The translations under genes were made by a program, and so were the position numbers. The notes under the pieces are model-generated. The model worked only from the letters and a program-made list of their open reading frames with translations, was not told the origin of the DNA and ran no database searches. From assembly GCA_009785435.1 (NCBI GenBank), contig WQWG01000013.1:1-11358 (forward strand): DNA of 11,358 bases, written 5' to 3'. Shown here piece by piece: positions 6,652-11,358 of this stretch; within the stretch, counting starts at the first letter, position 1, and every line of letters begins with the position of its first letter. This DNA comes from Clostridiales bacterium (GTDB taxonomy: Bacteria > Bacillota > Clostridia > Peptostreptococcales > Anaerovoracaceae).

Positions 6652-7716
6652 ATGAAAAAAATCGGGATTATATTGATTTGTCTCATCGTTACGCTTGTTG
6701 TAGCAGGGACGATATTGTCGCCGGAACGATGGTCTTTTGACGGCCGGAACGAAGCGGTGATCAGTGTTGCTCCTGAAACGTTTTTGATTCCCGGCGGCCA
6801 TTCGATTGGAGTCAGGATGGACGTCAAGGGCGTACTTGTTGTTGGGCTTGAAGAAATTGAGACGGTCGATGGCCGCAGGGTAAACCCGGGACTCATTTCA
6901 GGGCTTCAAATCGGCGATACAATTTTAGAGATTAACGGGACGCGCGTGTACAGGGCATCTGAAGTTCAGGAGATGATCAATGAAATCGGCACGAGTGTCC
7001 GCCTGAAAGTGCAAAGAAAAGACAATCTTGTAGAACTGTCGATATCGCCTGTCGTCGCGCAAGTCAACAACTTGTACAAGTTGGGCGTATGGGTCAAGGA
7101 CAAGGCTGCCGGAATCGGCACATTGACTTACTACAATCCGGCAGACCATACGTTTGGTGCCTTGGGGCATGCCATACTCGACCCGGAGACAAATTCACTT
7201 CTTCCGGTTGCGGAGGGAGAACTTTTACGCGCGGAAGTACAGTCTGTGAAAGAAGGCAAGGCAGGAAATCCGGGCGAAATCCGCGGGATATTTCATGAAG
7301 CGGATGACCCGCTTGGTGATTTAAAGCAGAACAGCATGTTTGGGATTTTCGGTACACTCCATCATGAACTGGAGAATCCGATCTATACAAGGCCATTGCC
7401 TGTGGGAACCAAAGACCAAGTGGTAAGAGGACCCGCCTATATCCTGACGACGCTCGATGGCAACCAACTGGAACGATACCAAATTGAAATTGAGAGAGTC
7501 AACAGACAGTCTGAACCCGATGTCAAGAGCATGGTCATCAAAGTGACAGACCCAAGACTTCTGGATAAGAGCGGCGGAATCGTGCAAGGGATGAGCGGCA
7601 GCCCGATCATACAAAACGGCAGGATCATCGGAGCCGTTACACACGTACTGGTCAATAACCCGCAAAGGGGTTACGGTATTTTTATTGAGTGGATGCTTGA
7701 AACCTCAAGAAATTAA
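6652..7716 (+). CDS. spoIVB: SpoIVB intercompartmental signalling serine protease (S55)
   Basis: 354 residues. The N-terminal membrane segment (about 4-22) is followed by a PDZ domain with SGLQIGDTILEINGTRV and then the S55 peptidase domain. Likely triad: H173 (FGALGHAI), D300 (VTDPRLL) and a Ser of GMSGSPI (S315 or S317). SpoIVB is exported from the forespore and cleaves SpoIVFA, which frees the SpoIVFB protease to process pro-sigma-K in the mother cell. ATG 6652 has AGGGG 7 bases upstream. The in-frame ATG at 6580 would add a polar, unlikely leader before the signal anchor and has no ribosome binding site. The protein is shorter than the B. subtilis enzyme (about 425 residues), mainly before the PDZ domain. 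spo0A follows, the conserved order in Firmicutes, with 177 bases between. Confidence 0.97.
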   Translation: MKKIGIILICLIVTLVVAGTILSPERWSFDGRNEAVISVAPETFLIPGGHSIGVRMDVKGVLVVGLEEIETVDGRRVNPGLISGLQIGDTILEINGTRVYRASEVQEMINEIGTSVRLKVQRKDNLVELSISPVVAQVNNLYKLGVWVKDKAAGIGTLTYYNPADHTFGALGHAILDPETNSLLPVAEGELLRAEVQSVKEGKAGNPGEIRGIFHEADDPLGDLKQNSMFGIFGTLHHELENPIYTRPLPVGTKDQVVRGPAYILTTLDGNQLERYQIEIERVNRQSEPDVKSMVIKVTDPRLLDKSGGIVQGMSGSPIIQNGRIIGAVTHVLVNNPQRGYGIFIEWMLETSRN

Positions 7717-7735
7717 CCAAGGCGAACAAAGTCAC

Positions 7736-7742
7736 TGTCGAA
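7736..7742 (+). promoter_or_regulatory. Candidate 0A box upstream of spo0A
   Basis: TGTCGAA is an exact match to the Spo0A-binding core TGNCGAA. It lies 33 bases upstream of the nearest sigma-A-like -35 candidate and 19 bases after the spoIVB stop. Autoregulation of spo0A through 0A boxes is known in B. subtilis. A 7-base match can arise by chance. Confidence 0.45.
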
Positions 7743-7775
7743 GAGGAACACATTTTAGCAAATTTTTCCGCACGA

Positions 7776-7809
7776 TTGATATTGAATCCTATGATAAATA
7801 TCTTAGAAT
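7776..7809 (+). promoter_or_regulatory. Candidate vegetative (sigma-A) promoter of spo0A
   Basis: Two overlapping readings exist: TTGATA (7776-7781) with a 17-base gap to TATCTT (7799-7804), or TTGAAT (7782-7787) with a 16-base gap to TAGAAT (7804-7809). Either would give a leader of about 80 bases before the spo0A ATG. Confidence 0.5.
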
Positions 7810-7823
7810 AGAGTAAAGGGGTA

Positions 7824-7854
7824 ATAGGGAAACATGTAGAGTAGGAGAGAATCT
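7824..7854 (+). promoter_or_regulatory. Candidate sigma-H promoter of spo0A
   Basis: ATAGGGAAA (7824-7832) and AGAGAATCT (7846-7854) resemble the sigma-H boxes RnAGGAwww and RnnGAATww, but the spacer is 13 rather than 11-12 bases and there is one -35 core mismatch. It lies downstream of the sigma-A candidate, the same order (vegetative, then sporulation promoter) as in B. subtilis spo0A. Confidence 0.35.
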
Positions 7855-7874
7855 TAAAGCAAATTAGGCTTTAA
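7854..7874 (+). promoter_or_regulatory. Inverted repeat in the spo0A leader
   Basis: Perfect 7-bp inverted repeat TTAAAGC / GCTTTAA around a 7-base loop, ending 7 bases before the ribosome binding site (GGGGG, 7882-7886). It has no following T-run, so it is not a terminator. It may be a weak mRNA hairpin or an operator; its function is not known. Confidence 0.35.
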
Positions 7875-7893
7875 TGCAAAAGGGGGAAAAATA

Positions 7894-8697
7894 ATGTTAA
7901 AGGTGAAAGTGGGAATTGCGGATGATAACAGAGATTTTTGTGAAATTTTGGCTAGTTTTTTAAGCAAGCAGGAAGAAATAGAAATTTCCTTTATAACGCA
8001 TGACGGACTCCAGACGGTTGAAGCGATACAAAAGCAAATTCCGAATGTGTTGATTTTGGACATGATCATGCCACATATGGACGGCCTTGGCGTTTTGGAG
8101 GGCATCAATGGACTTGCAACTTCTGAATTTCCTAAAATCATTGTCCTATCTGCCGTTGGACAAGAAAGCTTCACGAGAAAGGCGATCAGCAAAGGAGCGG
8201 ACTATTATATTGTAAAACCGTTCAATCTGAATATTTTGCTGAAGAGGATCAATCAACTTGTGGGAAATGAGCAGGAGAAAGAACATGACAGGACGCATGT
8301 TGCCGAAAGAACCGTGATCAATAACCACATTGAAACGAAACACAATGACCTTGAGATCGACATTACAAACATGATTCACGAAGTGGGCGTACCTGCTCAT
8401 ATCAAAGGGTATCAATATCTCAGAGACGCGATCACGATGGTCGTTGACGATATGGATTTGCTGGGAGCCGTTACAAAAGAATTATATCCTTCGATTGCAA
8501 AAAGAAACAATACAACGCCAAGCAGAGTTGAAAGAGCGATCCGCCATGCGATTGAAGTTGCATGGAACAGGGGCCGGATTGAAACGATCAACACACTGTT
8601 CGGCTATACCGTACACAACGACAAAGGAAAGCCGACGAATTCAGAGTTTATCGCGATTATTGCCGATAAGCTCAGGCTCGAAAGGAAAGTCAGTTAA
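7894..8697 (+). CDS. spo0A: Spo0A, master response regulator of sporulation
   Basis: 267 residues, full length. Receiver domain (1-125): acidic pocket D10-D11, phosphoacceptor D56 (VLILDMIMPHMDG), S86 at the conserved Thr/Ser site and K108 (YYIVKPF). A hydrophilic hinge with many His and Glu (about 126-150) leads to the DNA-binding domain (about 150-267). That domain holds the near-invariant recognition helix SRVERAIRHAIE (210-221) and the region GYTVHNDKGKPTNSEFIA. When phosphorylated it binds 0A boxes and switches the cell from growth to sporulation. ATG 7894 follows a strong AAAGGGGG 7 bases upstream. It stands alone as a transcript start but lies directly after spoIVB. No recognisable terminator stands immediately after the stop; the next hairpin lies beyond the aspS promoter. 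Confidence 0.99.
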   Translation: MLKVKVGIADDNRDFCEILASFLSKQEEIEISFITHDGLQTVEAIQKQIPNVLILDMIMPHMDGLGVLEGINGLATSEFPKIIVLSAVGQESFTRKAISKGADYYIVKPFNLNILLKRINQLVGNEQEKEHDRTHVAERTVINNHIETKHNDLEIDITNMIHEVGVPAHIKGYQYLRDAITMVVDDMDLLGAVTKELYPSIAKRNNTTPSRVERAIRHAIEVAWNRGRIETINTLFGYTVHNDKGKPTNSEFIAIIADKLRLERKVS

Positions 8698-8721
8698 AAC
8701 GCTGTTTTTTGAAAAAATACC

Positions 8722-8749
8722 TTGATTTATCATTGGTATATGCTATACT
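8722..8749 (+). promoter_or_regulatory. Sigma-A-type promoter of aspS
   Basis: TTGATT (8722-8727), a 16-base spacer and TATACT (8744-8749). Transcription would begin near 8756, just before the first of two overlapping hairpins. Confidence 0.7.
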
Positions 8750-8760
8750 GTAAGAAGAAA

Positions 8761-8785
8761 TTCGGGAAACAATTTTTGTCCCGAA
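8761..8785 (+). promoter_or_regulatory. Candidate antiterminator hairpin in the aspS leader
   Basis: Perfect 7-bp stem TTCGGGA (8761-8767) / TCCCGAA (8779-8785) with an 11-base loop. Its 3' arm is also part of the 5' arm of the terminator that follows, so the two structures cannot form together. It would sit at the very 5' end of the predicted transcript. Confidence 0.5.
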
Positions 8786-8814
8786 AAATCTGTTTGATTT
8801 TTCGGGGCGTTTTT
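8778..8814 (+). terminator. Intrinsic terminator between the aspS promoter and aspS (attenuator)
   Basis: CCCGAAAAAT (8780-8789) pairs perfectly with ATTTTTCGGG (8797-8806) around a 7-base loop. A G-U and a G-C pair (8778-8779 with 8807-8808) extend it to 12 bp, and five T residues follow at 8810-8814. It may stop transcripts from both spo0A and the aspS promoter. It ends about 9 bases before the aspS ribosome binding site. Confidence 0.8.
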
Positions 8815-8835
8815 ATTTAATTCGGAGGCAAGTCT

Positions 8836-10581
8836 ATGTATAACCACCAGTACCGGACGCACAATTGCGGTGAACTGCGCGAACACAATATCAATGAAAA
8901 AGTCAAATTGTCAGGATGGGTCGACACGATTCGAAACCATGGCGGCGTAGCATTTATTGATCTGAGAGACCATTACGGCATTACGCAAATCGTACTCCAC
9001 GATGAACAATTGGTAAAGGGTGTCGGCAAAGAGAACGTCATTACAATAGACGGGACGCTTACGAAGAGGGGAGATGAAACGATCAACCCCAAGCTGGATA
9101 CGGGGTATGTCGAAGTGCAGGTTGAAAAACTTGTGATTTTGAGCAAGTCTCACACGATGTTGCCGTTTGAAATTTCGAATTCAACCGATACGCGTGAAGA
9201 ACTCCGGTTAAAATATCGATTCTTGGATTTAAGAAATCCTACAATACACAACAACATCGTGCTTCGTTCGAAGATCATAAGCCACCTCAGAGAACAAATG
9301 CAGCAGCTTGGGTTTCTGGAAATGCAGACGCCGATTTTGACGTCTTCTTCTCCGGAGGGCGCGAGAGACTTTCTCGTTCCGAGCCGGAAACACCATGGCA
9401 TGTTTTACGCGCTGCCGCAAGCGCCTCAAATTTTCAAACAACTCCTGATGGTTTCAGGCTTTGACAAATACTTTCAGATCGCGCCTTGTTTCAGAGATGA
9501 AGACGCAAGGGTGGACAGGTCTCCGGGAGAATTTTATCAACTGGATTTTGAAATGGCTTTTTCGGCTCAGGAAGATGTATTCCATGTGGCCGAGCAAGTG
9601 CTTTACAATACGTTCCGCCACTTTTCGGATAAAGAGATGTGTCAGCCACCGTTTATCCGAATCCCTTATGCCGAGAGCATGCTGAAATACGGCACAGACA
9701 AACCGGATCTAAGAAATCCGTTGCTGATTAATGATTTGACCGACTTCTTTGCAAACGTTGACTTTATGCCGTTTAAAGGAAAACCGGTCAGGGGCATCGT
9801 TGCGCCGGGATGTGCATCCATGTCAAAATCGTTTTTTGAAAATATGCTCAAATTCGCTACGGAAATTGGCATGAAAGGCTTGGGATACATTTCGATACTG
9901 GATGGAATGGAACTGAAAGGGCCGATCGTGAAGTTTCTGTCTCCTGAACAACAACAGGAACTGATCAAAACCCTTGACATCAAAGAAAATGATACGCTTT
10001 TCTTCATTTCGGATACGATTAAAGTTGTTAATAAACTTTCCGGCATGATTCGAAGCGAACTTGGAAAACGTTTACAATTGATTGACGAATCGGTATTCAG
10101 ATTTTGCTTTGTTGTCGATTATCCGATGTACGGAATCGATGAAGAAACAGGCAAACTGGAATTTACGCATAACCCGTTTTCGATGCCGCAAGGCGAAATG
10201 GATGCGCTTCAGAACAAAGATCCGCTTGAAATACTTGCGTATCAATACGATATCGTGTGCAACGGCGTGGAGCTTTCATCGGGCGCTGTGAGAAATCATG
10301 TGCCTGAAATTATGGTGAAAGCCTTTGAAATCGCAGGATACACGGAACAAGAAGTCAAAGAAAAGTTTGGCGCGCTTTACAACGCATTCCAGTACGGAGC
10401 GCCGCCACATGCCGGAATGGCACCGGGGGTAGACAGGATCGTTATGCTTCTCACAGGGGAAGAGGGCATCAGAGATGTCATCGCTTTCCCTCTGAACAGC
10501 AATGCGCAGGATCTTTTAATGGGCGCGCCAAGTACGGTAACGGAGCAGCAATTGCGTGAAGTCCATATCAAACTCAGATAG
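8836..10581 (+). CDS. aspS: Aspartyl-tRNA synthetase, bacterial type, probably non-discriminating
   Basis: 581 residues, the usual length for a bacterial class IIb AspRS. An N-terminal OB-fold anticodon-binding domain (about 1-110) is followed by the catalytic domain, which is interrupted by the bacterial GAD insertion (about 285-415). Motif 1 includes FLEMQTPILTSSSPEGARDF, motif 2 includes FRDEDARVDRSPGEF (F219-R220-D221-E222) and motif 3 is GMAPGVDRIVM with R534. In the OB fold the loop reads RNHGGVAF. Its His (H35) matches the H31 seen in non-discriminating Pseudomonas aeruginosa AspRS, where discriminating enzymes carry Leu. Such enzymes charge both tRNA(Asp) and tRNA(Asn). The neighbour gatC fits this, because GatCAB converts Asp-tRNA(Asn) to Asn-tRNA(Asn). 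ATG 8836 follows GGAGG (8824-8828). No T-box was seen in the leader. Confidence 0.98.
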   Translation: MYNHQYRTHNCGELREHNINEKVKLSGWVDTIRNHGGVAFIDLRDHYGITQIVLHDEQLVKGVGKENVITIDGTLTKRGDETINPKLDTGYVEVQVEKLVILSKSHTMLPFEISNSTDTREELRLKYRFLDLRNPTIHNNIVLRSKIISHLREQMQQLGFLEMQTPILTSSSPEGARDFLVPSRKHHGMFYALPQAPQIFKQLLMVSGFDKYFQIAPCFRDEDARVDRSPGEFYQLDFEMAFSAQEDVFHVAEQVLYNTFRHFSDKEMCQPPFIRIPYAESMLKYGTDKPDLRNPLLINDLTDFFANVDFMPFKGKPVRGIVAPGCASMSKSFFENMLKFATEIGMKGLGYISILDGMELKGPIVKFLSPEQQQELIKTLDIKENDTLFFISDTIKVVNKLSGMIRSELGKRLQLIDESVFRFCFVVDYPMYGIDEETGKLEFTHNPFSMPQGEMDALQNKDPLEILAYQYDIVCNGVELSSGAVRNHVPEIMVKAFEIAGYTEQEVKEKFGALYNAFQYGAPPHAGMAPGVDRIVMLLTGEEGIRDVIAFPLNSNAQDLLMGAPSTVTEQQLREVHIKLR

Positions 10582-10590
10582 GAGAGTGTC

Positions 10591-10866
10591 ATGTCAAATA
10601 TTCAAAAGCTTTCAAAAATGGCAAAACTCCATTTGTCTGAGGACGAGAGCAAAAAAATCGAAAAACAGATGGAGATTCTTGTAAAAGATTTGGACAAGTT
10701 GGACGAAGTGGACACGAGTGATGTGAAACCTTTTGTTTATGCGATCACGCTTACCAATGTACTACGAAAAGATCAAGTCGTGAAAAAAATAGACAGGGAA
10801 GTGCTTTTGGAAAACGCGCCCGATCATATCAATGGATACTTTAAAGTCCCTAAGACAGTAGATTGA
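10591..10866 (+). CDS. gatC: Asp-tRNA(Asn)/Glu-tRNA(Gln) amidotransferase subunit C
   Basis: 91 residues, normal for GatC. The family pattern is clear: an N-terminal two-helix part (LSKMAKLHLSEDE and a following helix), a middle LDEVDTSDVKPFVYA (usually D-T-x-x-V-x-P), then LRKDQVV and a C-terminal ENAPDHINGYFKVPKTVD. GatC wraps around the GatA-GatB interface and stabilises the amidotransferase complex. The gene begins 9 bases after aspS, and its ribosome binding site AGGAGAG (10580-10586) overlaps the aspS stop, so the two are co-transcribed. A GatA-related ORF follows after 16 bases. Confidence 0.95.
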   Translation: MSNIQKLSKMAKLHLSEDESKKIEKQMEILVKDLDKLDEVDTSDVKPFVYAITLTNVLRKDQVVKKIDREVLLENAPDHINGYFKVPKTVD

Positions 10867-10882
10867 GATGGGGGTAAACTTT

Positions 10883-11358
10883 ATGACGATAAACAAAGCA
10901 GCGATTGACGACAATATTCTCATGCAAGATCAAGTTTCTACGGCAGGTTCAAAAATGTTATACAATTTTGTTCCTCCTTTTAATGCGGCCGTCATCGATA
11001 AACTCAAAGAAGCCGGAATAAAAGAATTGATACAGACAAAACCGAACGAGTTTGGGATAAGCCTGACGCGGTCTTTCGGATGTATTGAATCCGTGGCAAC
11101 AGGAGAGGCCGATATCGGTATCGGCTGTGACATCAACGGCATCATTCGAAAAGAGGCATCGAAAAACGGCATTTGCTTTATCAAACCGACGTATGGAACC
11201 GTATCGAGGTTCGGACTGGTTTCGACATCACCCTCCATGGAACAGATCGGCATTGCATGCAAAGATGTTTCTTTGGGGTTTGAGGCGCTTTCGTTGATCG
11301 CCGGTTTTGATGAAAGAGACGGTACACTCGCAGATACAAAGCAGTATCACTTTTCAGC
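10883..11358 (+). CDS. GatA-related protein without the amidase triad (3' partial, runs off the window)
   Basis: 158 codons are open to the right edge. ATG 10883 is preceded by a GGGGG ribosome binding site (10870-10874). From residue 6 on it can be aligned by eye to GatA: SKMLYNFVPPFNAAVIDKLK, FIKPTYGTVSRFGLV and SMEQIG are strongly GatA-like. However, the 70 or so residues that normally precede this point are absent. The catalytic Lys of the KDN motif is Asp (D9 in IDDN). The glycine/serine loop GGSSGGS with the cis-Ser is deleted or replaced (around FGCIESVATG, 65-74). The TGGS nucleophile loop reads INGI (84-87). It therefore cannot work as an ordinary amidase subunit. The frame is intact, so decay looks less likely than a pseudoenzyme. 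A true gatA could lie beyond the window. GatA homology is confident; the role is not known. Confidence 0.8.
   Translation, partial: MTINKAAIDDNILMQDQVSTAGSKMLYNFVPPFNAAVIDKLKEAGIKELIQTKPNEFGISLTRSFGCIESVATGEADIGIGCDINGIIRKEASKNGICFIKPTYGTVSRFGLVSTSPSMEQIGIACKDVSLGFEALSLIAGFDERDGTLADTKQYHFS

Noticed and set aside
8756..8835. T-box riboswitch in front of aspS
   Set aside because: The leader is only about 80 bases and lacks the T-box core sequence and specifier stem; only two short alternative hairpins are present.

Overview
The window looks like chromosomal DNA of an endospore-forming member of the Clostridia. Spo0A, SpoIVB and a BofC-like protein show sporulation. The low-to-moderate GC content, strong AGGAGG-type ribosome binding sites, the TIGR03960/TIGR03936 gene pair and an aspS-gatC cluster all fit that class. 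The genus cannot be fixed from the sequence. All convincing genes lie on the + strand, and no tRNA, rRNA, CRISPR array or insertion sequence was seen.

Layout. (1) 3-1908: the 3' end of an RHS/YD-repeat polymorphic toxin gene. It runs from the conserved core boundary (DPSGH) through a Gly/Ser linker to a C-terminal zinc-metallopeptidase-like domain with an HExxH motif. A small, AT-rich, membrane-anchored protein follows and is the natural immunity candidate. A terminator at 1939-1977 closes this unit. (2) 2005-5115: a promoter and a tightly overlapping three-gene operon: an HD-domain phosphohydrolase, a B12-binding-type radical SAM protein (TIGR03960 type) and its partner DUF2344 protein (TIGR03936 type), ended by a clean terminator. 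(3) 5147-5932: comEA, the competence DNA receptor, with its own sigma-A-like promoter. (4) 6029-8697: sporulation block with a BofC-C-terminal-domain protein, spoIVB and spo0A. The spo0A upstream region holds a perfect 0A-box core plus sigma-A-like and sigma-H-like promoter candidates. (5) 8722-11358: aspS, gatC and the start of a GatA-related gene. AspRS carries the His typical of non-discriminating enzymes, which fits tRNA-dependent Asn synthesis through Asp-tRNA(Asn) and GatCAB.

The three most interesting points are these. The GatA-related ORF after gatC lacks the usual N-terminal region and all three catalytic triad residues, so it appears to be a maintained pseudo-amidase rather than a normal gatA. 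A short leader between a promoter and aspS can fold into two mutually exclusive hairpins, one of them an intrinsic terminator, which suggests attenuation without a T-box. The RHS tip and its neighbour form a candidate metallopeptidase effector/immunity pair with a clear compositional shift. The BofC-like gene directly upstream of spoIVB is a functionally telling arrangement, because in Bacillus subtilis BofC restrains SpoIVB.
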